DNA of 64,000 nucleotides, from positions 10,372,501 through 10,436,500 of the forward strand of contig OX335641.1 of the NCBI GenBank assembly GCA_946894095.1, read 5' to 3'. Of this stretch, positions 1 through 11,195 are shown piece by piece. Source of the DNA: Incurvaria masculella. Lineage: Eukaryota; Arthropoda; Insecta; Lepidoptera; Incurvariidae. The position numbers and the translations under genes were made by a program. Position 1 is the first letter of the stretch. Each line of letters begins with the position of its first letter. The notes under the pieces were generated by a model. That model made no database searches and had not been told where the DNA came from. It saw only the letters and a list, made by a program, of their open reading frames with translations.

Positions 1-2890
1 TGCACAAAACTCGCGGCTAATGCTTTCAACGATCTATTGCAATTTTACTCCCACATTGAGAAGGGCATTAAGGCAAAAGAGAAAGCCCAATGCCACCCCA
101 TTTATAACTTACTGCAATTTGAATGCCTTGATTGAATGAAATATTTAGAACAAACTAAATGATACCGTATTCCCGAAACATAAAGTGCAGTTACTCTCGC
201 TTGCTATAGCCAGCACCCGTTTCCAATATCCACGTTTTCATCATCACGACTGAAAGGTGCGTTCCGGGAGCGCAAATTGGCAGCGTTCGGGAAATGGTGT
301 TCCTACCGCGACACGGGCGGGGCTCGGGTATGGGGGAGGGGGAAATAGGGTTGCCATACCCATAGACAAATTGGAATGACTCACTGAAGTGCAGAAAAAC
401 TGTTTGTAGCAAACTGGCGCGCAAATAATTAAAAAAACAATTACATGCTTTCTCAATAACGTGTGTATATCTGCAAGAGTCGGTAATAATTATGTTTGGC
501 TGGAAAATACATACATCGATCATTCATCATTTGATGCATATTTTGTTTTAATATCTAATTATGAACGTTCAGTTTTTTCGGAGGAATCTCCGGGGGATCC
601 GCGGGAAAACCCGATCACATGGTAACCCAACGGGTTCCAACCATTCAACTCCCGGCAGCGCCGCCGTGGAATGGGTGAGGGAGCTGACACGGGTACCACC
701 CGGCCCGAACGGGATTCGTAATAAATACATAACACTCATTCATTTGGCAATATGAAATAAATATCAAATTCAAGAGCGTCACTTCATAAATTAAGAACTA
801 TTTTAATAAGTATCCGATACTAATTAAGATGCTGCCCCTAAACCATCTCAACCTCGCGCTTCGACCATCTTTCATTCAATACGATGCTGCCAACCCGAGC
901 AAGATCAACTATAGTAAGTAAGGACCTTCAATCGCAGCTACAGTTTTACGTGGAATCCGAACCCCGAACGATTAATCAGTTGTTGTATCTTACAACATTC
1001 AAGGGAAGACATGCAGTGCAAAAGTGGTCGCTATTTATCTTTATAAATACGGTTGAGCGAATCAGCTAGTTCTTTAACTAGTTAGCAGTCCATAGTACTA
1101 ATCCCCCACTGAGTCAAGCAAAGCTTTGACAGATTCCGGGGTTCGGGATTGAATATGCCTGCCGCCACAGGACCGCGGGTGCTATTTTTAGACTACAGGA
1201 CTATAGCCTGCGATACAATAGAACGTAACGATGTAATGAAATATGTTTCGCGACTTTAAAACGAAATCGCAATATTCCCTGCTATTTTTAGATTTAAACA
1301 TTTGAATCGTGGAAGCGTATAAAGCATTAAATCAAAGGCTATGGTGATTCTAAATGTAAAATGTGTACATAATTTCGAAATAACATGAATATTTGTGCCC
1401 AGTTAGTTTGACCGCTCTACCATAATCAACAACATGGTCTCAAGAAAAGATATTTACAGAAAACAAATATGAAGAAATTATGCTATGGTCAAAGCGTATG
1501 TCTAAATATCATTTAAACCTGCCCCTCCAGAGGCCGGACGTGAACTAAATATAATACATGTATGCAAACAATTTAAATGACGGAAAGGATGTGTATCCTC
1601 AAAAGCTTTTGAATAATCACAAAAAAAACACTAGATAAAAAAAAAACGAAACTAATATTCGAGGGTTTGAACCTCAGAGAGGCTAATTTCTCAAGTTATA
1701 CTGTAGTTTGGAGTTCAGTACTTTTAATCCGAGGTTGCGAGCTCGATTCCTGCTTCAGTTATCTGCACCGGACCGTAAAATGGATAAATTGTTACCAATA
1801 AAAAAACTTACGAAACAATTAAATGCTTTATAAACATGCCAAGATTTGAGTCAGGACTTGAAGCGTTCTCTGCAGGCTTCCTCAGTAATGTCAGGATGAC
1901 TGGCTCATCATTTTCAGCATTTGTATAGCCGGGTGATGTGGCTGAGCCATTTTGTAGGTCGCGTTTGGTAAATGGGTCAAGGTTGTTTTGCCGACGTCCG
2001 AGCTAAGCTGGCCGCCCGAAACTAACTGGAAATGCAGTTTGGTTGGCGCCCAGCTAGCCGTGCACGACGCAAATATTGAGGATTGATTTTCAAGATTTTG
2101 TATACATCTCTTATGTATGCGACGAACAGTTTTGAACAGGAATGGATATGTAAATTTTGTATTGAACGTTTTTTTAAATAAACCTTTATTAATTCAAGAT
2201 AAAGAATAATAAAATCACAATTTAAATGTGGGTAGGCAGCGTAATTGTTTTTCGACAACTTACTTTTCAGAATATTTTAAAAGCGTATATTAAAATAACA
2301 GATTAGAGTTCGAAGAGAAGAAGATATAGAATTTAGTGCACAATTTTCACTTTTTTTTTTCAAGTCAGAGCGCATTCTTCGATCCAGCTTCCAGCCTTTA
2401 CGGTAGCAATATAGTTATGTATCACCTTTTTTGCAACAAATATGTAGAGGAGTTGCATGAGTATAAGTCCTACCGTAATTATATATACCTGAACCATTAT
2501 TTGAAGCTAGCATAGAAAACGTTTACCAACCCGAGTAACTCTGCCCGGGTTGGTAACAGTAACTATCTTGTAAAGCGGTTACATGTATTCCAAATTAAGA
2601 ATAAGCTAATTTCAATCTCAGATAAAAAAGAGAGAAAACCTCTTACACCCCCAAAGCCATTGCCATTCACGATGTAAGTAACTGCTTTACTTTAGTATAG
2701 GTACTTACTTTTAACACTTACTTGAGAATTTAAATTGACGGCGAATACACCCCGATAACTGCTACGAAAACTTGCTCGCTCACGCAAAAAGACAAAATCA
2801 AGTGTCGGATAATATCTACGGCCGTCCTTTGACTCTCCCACAAGCTGCGGGAGAGAGCTGCTTACCGAAAGCGTGCCGAAGTAGAGAGAA
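1..2890. other. AT-rich non-coding stretch
   Basis: I see no convincing gene. All open frames are short and lack coding character. Around 1707-1757 there is a weak tRNA-SINE-like segment ending in a B-box-like 'gagctcgattcc', too degraded to call as an element. Poly-A and poly-T runs are scattered through it. Confidence 0.5.
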
Positions 2891-2891
2891 G

Positions 2892-3024
2892 ATGTCGACT
2901 CTGCGTCTACTTGACGAGGAGCTGATTCAAGGAGCCGATTTAAGGAGCTCCTTGTGCTCCAATGTCACCGACGCGTCGGATGGCTCATTTATTTTCGACA
3001 TTTATAGTATAACCTACAGATTAG
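2892..3024 (+). CDS. candidate first coding exon, unknown protein (partial)
   Basis: An ATG in a good context (gagaagATG) opens 44 codons starting MSTLRLLDEELIQGADLRSS and ending ...SITYRL. It runs into a strong 5' splice site (TTAG|GTAAGT) at 3024/3025, leaving one base of the next codon (phase 1). The segment is acidic and mixed in composition, like real protein rather than repeat. I do not recognise a family. A usable acceptor lies at 3954/3955; direct splicing would add only 14 residues and then stop, giving 58 residues in all. Either this is a tiny protein or another exon lies between. The long 5' extension of the frame (to 2772) could also be coding. Confidence rests on start plus donor only. 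Confidence 0.35.
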
Positions 3025-3954
3025 GTAAGTAGTATAACCGTTTGAAAAAAAGGCCCTGAGGTAGATTTACAATTAATGTAAAATTTTATTATCACTAGAT
3101 TACAAAATCTAAAGACTAACGTCCTTTTATAACTTGAGAACGACTTATCCAATTTTTATACGGTTTCTATGCAAGTATAGCTTCATGATCTCCGTTAATT
3201 AAAAGCCACAAACCATGATGCTAACTTATCTTGAGGAGTGAACAATTGTTTTTTGTTGAACTTTAATGTGCGTTAATGGGTACCTAATACATAAGGCAAC
3301 CAACCCAACGAGAAAACACAAACACTTATCTTACCCCACACTTACTCGTGTAAAATCTTCTTTTTTAAAACCCCTTTGCTATTCATGTAACGTCTGACTT
3401 ATACGAAAACGTATGTCCTGCCCTCTATCAAAGATGGAAAAAACCTAAACAATATTTTTTTTCAGGGACCTAACCCGCGCCCGCGATTTTGATTGGTTGT
3501 GTCGCCCTGTTATCTGATCTGTGGCGTAACCGCTTGTACCTGAAAAATCGTACGGGTGCGTACCCTAGGGACTCTTACTTATTCTGTGCATTTTGTGTCT
3601 CTCTCGCCCTGCCACTCCCACGTAGTTAACTGACATGTTCTGCGCTGCATATTTGAACAGGCAATGCGCTCAGTATACGAAGCACTCCGCCCGCCCTCAA
3701 TAATTCAGGCACCTTCGTGGTGGGCAACCACTATCGAAGCGCACGCTTGGTCGATGTACAGAAGTTGAAAATCTAAAATCAAGCTGTATTCATTTTACAA
3801 TTCATCGATTTATTTTACCATTTCACCAAAATGAAAGGTGATCTAAAGTTTTAACCGCGTAGATGTTTTTAAGTTATAGTGGTTTTTTTACCTGCAGGTT
3901 GTCCATAAATACACTACACAGAAAAAAAAATGTTTTAAATAATGTTTCTTTCAG
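3025..3954. other. non-coding stretch, possibly an intron
   Basis: It lies between the candidate donor at 3024 and the candidate acceptor at 3954. It contains a second pyrimidine-rich acceptor-like site near 3465 and a GC-richer patch at 3470-3720 with no clear reading frame. Confidence 0.25.
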
Positions 3955-4113
3955 ACGAGCGAAATTTGTGCACAAAGGAATCCGGGAGAGCGCCGTAAAA
4001 GCGGCCCGGGATATATGGGGAATAGTGGGAAAGACTGGCTCGAATACGAACTCATTTTGAAATATTCGTTAGAAATTATGATATATCGACCTTTCGATTA
4101 CTGGTTTATGTAA
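3955..4113 (+). CDS. candidate downstream exon, frame uncertain
   Basis: A good acceptor (gtttctttcag) precedes this segment. All three frames stay open for a while. Frame 0 runs 52 codons to TAA at 4111 and reads TSEICAQRNPGERRKSGPGY near its start. Another frame stops at 4060 and reads FVHKGIRESAVKAARDIWGI. The frame that would continue from the exon at 2892-3024 stops early, at 3996. Which frame is real, if any, cannot be told from sequence alone. It ends just before a SINE remnant. Confidence 0.22.
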   Translation, partial: TSEICAQRNPGERRKSGPGYMGNSGKDWLEYELILKYSLEIMIYRPFDYWFM

Positions 4114-4500
4114 CTGGACATAGATGGCTAATACCTAATCCTCCGTCATGATATTATTCCAAGAAATCACATCGAAGGAATAAGGTGCCATACCAGCACC
4201 TAACATTTATGAGCACGGCTACCACGGAGATCCGTAATCATTGAACTGGATGGAAAACACGAAAATATTTCATAGCCACTTCGACAATTTTTTCATCCAA
4301 TGCTATGGTAACAACCCGGGTAGGATTAACCCTACTTGAAGAGGAAGGAGACCTACATGGATTCCGAACCATGGAACAGTTCTCATTAGTGGAGAAATAC
4401 TCTTATCCAACTCAGAACATGAACGGGGTAGGAATCGAACGCATGACCTCTGGCATAAAAAGCAAGTCCTCGCACCCAGCGGAGATACTAGCCGCTGGAT
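4112..4500 (-). mobile_element. SINE copy, tRNA-type head, degraded
   Basis: Reading the minus strand, this is a diverged full-length copy of the family described at 7960-8372. The tRNA-like head is near 4500, the body with the 'accatngcattggatga' motif lies in the middle, and the tail with 'tattagccatctatgtcc' is at 4112. The B-box-like segment is recognisable (rc of 'ggaatcgaacg'). Several small indels mark it as old. Confidence 0.75.
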
Positions 4501-4875
4501 TGACAAAATTAGTAAAGTAAATGTATGTTTGAATTAGTACCGCCTCTGTTTAATTAAATTTGTGCGTGCTACAAGAGTCAAATATAATTAAATTCAATTA
4601 GCATCCGTAGATAATCAGATCCATTTCGCTAAAACCTCTGTCAAACAGGCATGTTCTCGCCTGTCACTCATGTACCGCTCCCCGCACTCCCGGGGATTAA
4701 GTAAAAATATTTTAATTTACATGTAACTGGTTCGTTTAACATAAAAGTGCGTGCTCAGGGGCCCGAATAAGCCGATCGCGTGCGAGATTAGGGCTACATA
4801 CGAGCAGCCTCATTTCTAACGAACCATTTTGTTGTAAATATTTGATAACGATGTAAGAATAGAGCCGAAGATTTA

Positions 4876-4972
4876 TAGCCAGACTCTCGTATTCAAAGAG
4901 CACCTGTCAAAACTTAGTACGAGATTAGCACCGGACTAATCATGCCAAAGTCGGCCCACCCTGAATAGAGCT
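4876..4972. repeat. fragment of the CAGTCGTATTC palindromic MITE
   Basis: It contains 'ctcgtattcaaagagcac', 'acttagtacgagattagcac' and 'cggactaatcatg', matching parts of the element at 34656-34790, and ends 'ccctgaatagagctg'. Internal parts are missing. Confidence 0.6.
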
Positions 4973-5052
4973 GTACGATTTAGATAGATGTAGAGAAAAT
5001 GTAGTACTTTTAGTTAGTCTAAATTTATGTTACGACTATTTATCTCAGCCTA

Positions 5053-5192
5053 AGCCTAGTTTTTACCAAGTACTGATTTATTTAAATTGACACTTAAAGG
5101 GCCTTTATTACTAATGCTGATTATCTTGTGCTGGTATTAATGGCAAGCTGCTAAGAGAGGCCAATATGTGGCGATTAAGCTAATCAGCCTAA
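5053..5192 (+). repeat. palindromic MITE, 'accaagtactgattta' family
   Basis: One of six copies in the window (14405, 22773, 46215, 47745, 53145). The shared order is a terminal 'caagtgctgattta', then 'gacacttaaagggcctttattac', 'tgattatcttgtactggta', 'gattgcaagctgctaagaa', and 'gattaagctaatcag' at the other end. The two ends are roughly inverted copies. No coding capacity. Probably a non-autonomous DNA transposon; superfamily unknown. Confidence 0.7.
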
Positions 5193-5324
5193 CTAAGACT
5201 AACAAAAGTAATACTTTGTGACGTGACTTTGCATTACTTTGATATTTCGTTCATACAAAATGTGTCAAAGTAGCGTCACGAAGTACTACGCGTCGCGAAG
5301 TCTCTCTTTACCTAACCAATTCAA

Positions 5325-5354
5325 TTGGTTGGGGAAAAAGTTTCTTCGCATTTT
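5325..5354. repeat. mariner left terminal inverted repeat
   Basis: Roughly 30 bp matching the inverse of 6579-6608; the shared core is GGGGAAAAAGT followed by TTCGCAT. This is the 3' end relative to the transposase gene. Confidence 0.9.
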
Positions 5355-5400
5355 TTAAGAAAATTCAAAACATTTTTTAATATGGTTTATTTACATTTAA

Positions 5401-6426
5401 CTAAAGTATGTAGGTACCATTTTGTTCGATAACTTTTTGCCATCTTGTAGGTAGGGACATGATCCCATTGCTATAGAAATATTGGGACTTCTGATCAATA
5501 TACCGCGACAAGTGGTTTTGGCAGTCCTCTCGTGATGTTAACCTGACACTGCCTAAAGAATTCTGAAGAGACCTAAACAGGTGGAAATCTGAAGGTGCAA
5601 GGTCAGGACTATACGGCGGATGCATTAACACCTCCCAGCCAAACTCTCTTAGTTTTTGCTGAGTGGCTAAAGATGTGTGAGGTCTAGCGTTATCATGATG
5701 AAAAACCACACCCCTTCTGTTGATTAATTCCGGCCGCTTTCTCTCAACTTCTTGCTTTAATCTCATCAGTTGTTCGCAGTAGAGTTCAGAATCGATGGTC
5801 CTGCCTGGTGGTAACAGCTCATAATGAATAATGCCCTTCCAATCCCACCACACACACAGCATCACCTTGTTGCGAGTTAACCCGGGTTTCGCCACAGTCT
5901 GTGAAGCTTGACCGGCCTTTGACCACGACCTTTTTCGCACGTTCTTGTCGTACGTGATCCACTTTTCATCACCAGTTATCAGCTTCTTCAAAAATGGTTC
6001 GGTTTCATTACGTCGTAATAAAGAATCACAAATGAGTACACGGTTCATTAGGTTTCTTTCAGTTAGCTCGTGAGGTACCCAAATATCGAGCTTTTTTGTG
6101 TACCCAGTTTTTTTCAAATGCGCCAAAACTGTTTTGTGGTCAATTCCTAGTTCTTCAGCTACGTCGTAACTACTGATATGCCGATCTTGCTCCACTTTTT
6201 CAAAAATGGCATCCATTTTATCCGTAATAGGGCGACCAGAGCGACGTGCATCTTTGACATCAAAATTTCCGGATTGAAAACGCTTAAACCAAATTTGTGC
6301 TACTCTCACAGACACTGCACTAGGTCCATAAACATCGCAAATTTTTTTCGCGGCTTGCGTTGCATTTTTACCTTTTTTGTAGTAAAATTTTAAAATGTAT
6401 CGAATTTCTTCATTAGATTCACTCAT
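5401..6426 (-). CDS. mariner transposase, intact reading frame
   Basis: 341 codons with no stop or frameshift, close to the usual ~345 of mariner transposases. An N-terminal helix-turn-helix DNA-binding region (about residues 1-110) includes the SGRP stretch at 63-66. The mariner signature WVPHEL is at 116-121. The catalytic DDE/D triad is complete: D153 in TGDEKW, D245 in HHDNARPH and D280 in YSPDLAPSD, with 34 residues between the last two (the DD34D signature). The enzyme would cut and paste its own element by binding the flanking inverted repeats in the nucleus. The start is the first in-frame ATG near the right repeat. Nothing required is visibly missing, so activity is possible. The subfamily is not firmly assigned; overall similarity is to cecropia-type mariners. 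Confidence 0.96.
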   Translation of the reverse strand: MSESNEEIRYILKFYYKKGKNATQAAKKICDVYGPSAVSVRVAQIWFKRFQSGNFDVKDARRSGRPITDKMDAIFEKVEQDRHISSYDVAEELGIDHKTVLAHLKKTGYTKKLDIWVPHELTERNLMNRVLICDSLLRRNETEPFLKKLITGDEKWITYDKNVRKRSWSKAGQASQTVAKPGLTRNKVMLCVWWDWKGIIHYELLPPGRTIDSELYCEQLMRLKQEVERKRPELINRRGVVFHHDNARPHTSLATQQKLREFGWEVLMHPPYSPDLAPSDFHLFRSLQNSLGSVRLTSREDCQNHLSRYIDQKSQYFYSNGIMSLPTRWQKVIEQNGTYIL

Positions 6427-6578
6427 TTTGACAGTACGAAAAACAAATGAGAATCACACATTTTCCTAATTTGAATTTGGAATTATGTTCTTTAAAATTT
6501 AAACTTTCAATGATACCAAAACCAGCCAGATACAAATAGTATAGCCAAAGAGATTTTATTACAAGTTCATACATACTA

Positions 6579-6608
6579 TAATGCGAAAATACTTTTTCCC
6601 CGACCTAT
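6579..6608. repeat. mariner right terminal inverted repeat
   Basis: Inverse of the left end. It lies about 150 bp upstream of the transposase ATG, so it is the 5' end of the element. Confidence 0.9.
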
Positions 6609-7327
6609 TATTTGTTCTTTAAAAATGAATATGTTCAAGATTTTACTGGTGTAAAGTTAATTTGTAAAGTTTAGGTTAAACAAGGTTTAAATACAATAAC
6701 AGTTTACAGGTAATCCAGCTATGGAATGAAAATATTCCTGCATTGGGGTATTCCAAATATTCGAAATCATAAAACGAAACATTAGAATTATAATAAGAAA
6801 CGCTCCGTGCGACACAGACCTGTCTGTCCATTTTTTTTAATCTTCTTACAATTTGTTGTATGAGGTGCTATTTTCTCTATTTTACGCTGATTATTAAGCA
6901 GAGCCTAAAGATTTTGTAAAGAAAAAGCATGATCTGTGAAAGATCCGATGCCATAGAATATTATAACGAGATGGCTGATAAAAATAATCACATTTCTTTA
7001 CGACTTCCTCGGCGATTTATAACGTCTTCAGTGCGTGGGTAACATGTTTAGATTAGATGGTATTTATGAATGCTTTGAAATGTTTGATTTATTCTTTTGG
7101 GTAATAATTTTTTTTTTCATTGTTGTACTTTGATTATCCAAATAAATTAACGTACAAATATTAATCATTTTAGTATATGCGCACCTGTAAACATTATTAA
7201 TACTTCTATTATCCTTACAATAAAGTATACCTATTGTACCTTACGTACCTATTTTTTTTTCCTATCCAATTTATTAGAGTTGAAAAGGACAATCGATACG
7301 TTATATATGCGAAAGTAGTTGTATGTC
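6609..7327. other. non-coding stretch
   Basis: AT-rich sequence between the mariner element and the first SINE. I recognised no gene or repeat in it. Confidence 0.5.
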
Positions 7328-7716
7328 AGCCTCAGTGGCCCAGTGGCGCGACACTTCGGCGATCGCTCTTCGAAGTTAAGCAACGCTGGGTCCGGTCTGG
7401 TCTTGGATGGGTGACCATTAGACCGTTGAGAGAGGCTGGCCGTGGTTCGGATTCCACGTTAAACTGTAGGTCCCCTTCCTTACTTACTAGGTGGTAGGGT
7501 TAATCCCGCCCGGGTTGGTACCATCGCATTGAATGAACGATGGTCGAAGCGGCAATGAAAATTGTCCGTGTTTTCCATCCAGTTCAATGTAGCCGAGCAA
7601 TATAAGGAAGGTCCTGGCATGGCACCTAGTTCCCATGTGGTGTGTTGGGCTAATACCATGACAGAAGGTGTGGAATTAGCCATCATGTCCAGTCACATAA
7701 AAAAAAAAAAAAAATG
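7328..7716 (+). mobile_element. SINE with 5S-rRNA-derived head
   Basis: The first ~110 bp resemble 5S rRNA. 'cgaagttaagcaacgctggg' and 'tcttggatgggtgacca' match the internal control region (A box and C box) of 5S genes, so this is a SINE3-type head giving Pol III transcription. It then joins a body (ggttcggattccacg, tggtaccatcgcattgaatg, gtccgtgttttccatccag) and a tail (ctaataccatgacag, ttagccatcatgtcc), ending in an A15 run. Body and tail are the same as in the tRNA-headed SINE that follows at 7960. It lacks the rest of a functional 5S gene. Confidence 0.88.
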
Positions 7717-7959
7717 TCTGTATGTTGTGTTTGATGCTTAAACCAACGTTATTTTAATGACATTTTGTACAGAGAGAGTCTGGACCTTGGCAAAGGACGT
7801 AGGCTACTTTTTGTGGCGAAAATTAAACTCAAAGTGGAGTGAAAGTTTGTACGGGGAACTCATATAACATAAAATGTTAAGTTCAGCCCGACATCAGACC
7901 GAAACGACTTTAAACCGAACGGAGCCGAGTACCTTAGCTAGTAGGACAAACGCGACTTT

Positions 7960-8372
7960 GAGCGGCTCGTAGCCTAGTGGCGCGGGGACTGGACTAGCCT
8001 ACCAGAGGCCTGAGTTTAATACCGACATGCACCACTGTCTTTCTCTTTCCGAGTTCGATAAGTGCATTTCGTCACGAATGCGAGCTGCTCCATGGTTCGG
8101 AATCCATGTAAAACTGTAGGTCCCCTTCCCCTACTAGGTGGTAGGGCTTAAGCCTGCCCGGGGTGGTACCATCGCATTGGATGAAAAGATGATCGAAGCG
8201 GCAATGAAAAATTGTCCGTGTTTTCCATCCAGTTCAATGTAGCCGTGCTCATAAAGGGAAGGTCCTGGCATGGCACCAAATTCCTTCGGGAACGTGGTGT
8301 ATTGGGCTAATATCATAACGGTAGTTGTGTGGTTTTAGCCATCCATGTCAGGTCGCATAAAAAAAAAATTAA
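7960..8372 (+). mobile_element. SINE with tRNA-derived head
   Basis: The head 'tcgtagcctagtggcgcggg' contains a Pol III A box (TAGCCTAGTGG). About 40 bp on, 'gagtttaatacc' sits where the B box belongs; the copy at 25671 has the perfect ggttcaattcc. An intermediate 'caccactgtctttctctttc' segment leads into the body shared with the 5S-headed copies. The tail ends 'catgtcaggtcgcat' plus poly-A. About 410 bp, the best full-length reference for this family here. Confidence 0.88.
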
Positions 8373-9837
8373 AGATAAATTATTTCAACAATAACACAGT
8401 TTCACAGTTTCCAAAACTCACGAAGTTAAATGTACACATTTGCATATTAAGTGGCTTCGATAAAAACAGCTGATCGTGTAGCCCTTATTGAGGTTTTCCT
8501 GAAACGTGCAGTCATCCATCAGGCGCGAGGCGATGACGGTAATTACGTAAAACAACGAAATAGTTTGCGAGCGCGTTACCAACGAAGCTTTATCGTTAAC
8601 TAGGGCAAAAAGCTTGGGAACTGTCGGCGTACTGAAAAGTTTTGATAGCAAACTAATTTAAATTTTAGCAGGTACTTAGCCAACGAGATTTCCTCTTGTT
8701 TGCACTGGGAAATTAGGCCTTCAAACTTTACAGAGCCTTTCATGACGATACTCAACTCTATCGATCCTTAGTGAACCATTTAAAACGTAAACTTCAATGG
8801 AAGTAACAGTTTGAGTGTTAGGTTCGAAGTTTTCATAAAAATACACAAAAGGTAATCTTGTTTCGGTGCATCTCCGTCGATGATAAGATATTTTCACATT
8901 GCTACCAAAATCAGCCAACAGTTTGTATCCCCGGCGTAATCGTAAGAAAAGTGACTACGTGCATCAACTGGCTCTTACGTACTTTCTTCGGGGAGTCACT
9001 TGCGAGCTGTCATCTGCTCGCTGTATAGAAAATCATAAATTACGATTAAGTTTCTCTTGCGAGAACTTCTCTTGTTAGCTTACTAAGTAGATTTCTATAT
9101 TTTTTACTTGAGCAGGTTTGCTTTACTTTTTGTAGAAACCTTTCAATATTCCATGGTAAAGTAAGTAGACCAATTAGGGTGGAGCTCGAGAGACGTGCTG
9201 AACTACTAGAAGTTCGCGACACCGGATGTCGCTACATTAGCCGCCATATTGTCTCCGGTGTCACCGGATGTTGGAGCGAGGGAGTAGAGTAGTGGGAAAA
9301 TTGGTTGTAAGGTTGTAAATTATATGAAGTACCGAGAGTTCTGAAGTTAAACTTATTGTATTCGTTGCTAATGTGATTTGTGAAAAAAATTGATTTGATA
9401 AAAAATTTCGTATTTCTGTTTAAGATAGGTCACACTAGTGATTGAGCATGTGAAATTAATTCTACGTTTTTAAGTTCCACAGTTCGGGAGTATTTCTATA
9501 AACATGAAGTATCCTATTTAAGTTTAATAGGTATATACTATCTATGTTATATACCAAACCTTTTAACCGATCATAGCTTTGCACATGGGTAAAAATGAAC
9601 AAAATAACTTGTTGAAGAAAGGAAGTAATCCGGATAAGGCAAGATTTCCATAATAAATCCAGAAGCTAAGATTTAAATCGATCTCTGCCCAGAAGTATTA
9701 AATCAATTGCAATAGTCGTACATATTGCATATGTATTTTTGTGTAACGCCTGTATTCTCCTTGTGTAAAATACGCCTGTTGGAATCCAAAGGTAGGCATG
9801 CACCTCATTGTGAAATGTGCATTTTTGTCGAGAATAA
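8373..9837. other. non-coding stretch
   Basis: No gene supported and no repeat recognised. A segment near 9210-9265 holds short direct repeats ('caccggatgtcg', 'cgccatattgtctccggtgtcaccggatgttgg'). Confidence 0.4.
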
Positions 9838-10075
9838 AGGTCAGCCCATGGATCGGAACCCATGGAAAAAATTAGGTCCCTTTCCTAAGTGCTAAGGTTA
9901 TCCCATACGGGCTTATACCATCTCATTGGATGAAAGATGTTCGCAACGGCAATGTAAAATTATCCTTGTCTTCCATCCAGTGCTCATATAAATAGTACCG
10001 AATTCTTTCTTGAGTGCAGTATGTTGGGCTAAAATCATGACAGTAGGTGAGTAAATCCATGTCCAGAAATTTTGA
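9838..10075 (+). mobile_element. SINE remnant, body and tail only
   Basis: A diverged body ('ccatctcattggatgaaagatg', 'ttgtcttccatccag') and tail ('gttgggctaaaatcatgac', 'aatccatgtcc') without a head. Old copy. Confidence 0.7.
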
Positions 10076-10927
10076 GGCGTCGCATGCGTTATACGTACAC
10101 TTTTAAAATGTTTTTACAAATTCGATAATGACAATTTTCCGAAAACAAAATTAAGGAGCACTGAGCTATCACGCGCTGTTCAAAATCACCATATTATTTC
10201 TTCTCAAAACAAATACTTCGCATTCTCGGAACTGCATCCACGTGCACTTATTTTTAAACTGCATCGACAGAGCGTGCCAACTATTTACCCTTTGCACACG
10301 AGTTTTTCCCGCTTATCTTTCGGATTTTTCCCGCGTCACGTAAAACCGAACTCGCCCTTCGCTTTGGTTGCGGCCGCCGCCCGCGGGGGAACTCCACCGA
10401 CTGGTCGCCGCAACGTTTAGCCAGAAGATCCGTCGATTGGCGTGATCGGTACAGTCAGTTGAAATATAATTTTGGATGTTCGTCTCAGTCCAAGACAAAG
10501 GCACAGTAGATATATAGCTGTGCGACCGGGGTCACAGCAGTAGCTCAACTCAGGCGATTTTTGAGATAAATACCTTCCCACCATTGAGAGTCGGGATTGT
10601 TACTTTTAAAAATATTATTTCGAAAGACCATTCGCGACAGTTCAGCACCGCGAAACTAGCTTAGAGCCCATACGACCGAAATGTGCCTGTACAGGTGCAC
10701 GAAATCGGGAATTTGTATGGAGTTGAGCTACCGGATGTAATCCTATAAATATATTATGTGACAACGGGGTGCATACAGAGGATATCTGGTATGGTATCTG
10801 TCACTTCCGTCACATTGCAATGGATGGAGTAAATATGTATACAATAATTTGCACAGCTACATTGATTTAAGGGATAGGGAATTACTTCTCCTTCCTTACT
10901 AATACTACATGATTATAACAATCATAA
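10076..10927. other. non-coding stretch with a GC-rich patch
   Basis: At 10340-10450 a short GC-rich segment (around 'gcggccgccgcccgcggggg') stands out from the AT-rich background. No splice-bounded frame is convincing. It could be a promoter-proximal CpG patch. Confidence 0.3.
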
Positions 10928-11015
10928 TACGCATTGCATGAACGACGGTCGAAACGGCATTGAATTGTAAGCATTCTGTGGTGTATTGAGCTAATATAAT
11001 GACAGTGGGTGTAGG
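10928..11015 (+). mobile_element. SINE fragment (body/tail)
   Basis: Matches 'cgcattgnatgaacgatggtcgaagcggcaatgaa', then after a deletion 'gtggtgtattgggctaatat', of the SINE body and tail. Confidence 0.6.
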
Positions 11016-11069
11016 GATGAAAAACCTAGACAATGTTCATTGCTGCTTTGACAATTTGAAGGTTTGCTT

Positions 11070-11195
11070 AGAGCTTTACGTGGAATCCGATCCACGGCCC
11101 GCCTAAACGGTTTCATCGGTCACCCATCCAGAACCCGATTGCGATGATCAATAACCGAGACATCTCGTAGCACCCCCGAGGCTGACAATCATTTA
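11070..11195 (-). mobile_element. SINE fragment, 5S-type head only
   Basis: On the minus strand it carries 'tctggatgggtgaccgat' (5S C-box region) and 'gtggatcggattccacg', the junction between 5S head and SINE body. Body and tail are missing. Confidence 0.65.

Larger units (their letters stand above)
5325..6608 (-). mobile_element. mariner element, complete with terminal inverted repeats
   Basis: About 1.28 kb, bounded by inverted repeats. The left end reads ttggttggggaaaaagtttc and the right end, on the other strand, reads taggtcggggaaaaagtatt; both continue into 'ttcgcat'. Between them lies one uninterrupted transposase frame on the minus strand. Size, ends and transposase all fit Tc1/mariner. 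A clean TA target duplication is not evident at the left edge, where one base of the expected TTAGGT terminus seems lost, so the left end may be slightly eroded. Confidence 0.93.

Noticed and set aside
7340..7430. 5S rRNA gene
   Set aside because: Only the internal control region is 5S-like; the 5' and 3' stems do not match and it runs into the SINE body.
7965..8030. tRNA gene
   Set aside because: A and B boxes are present but no complete cloverleaf or acceptor stem can be drawn. It is the head of a SINE, repeated elsewhere.
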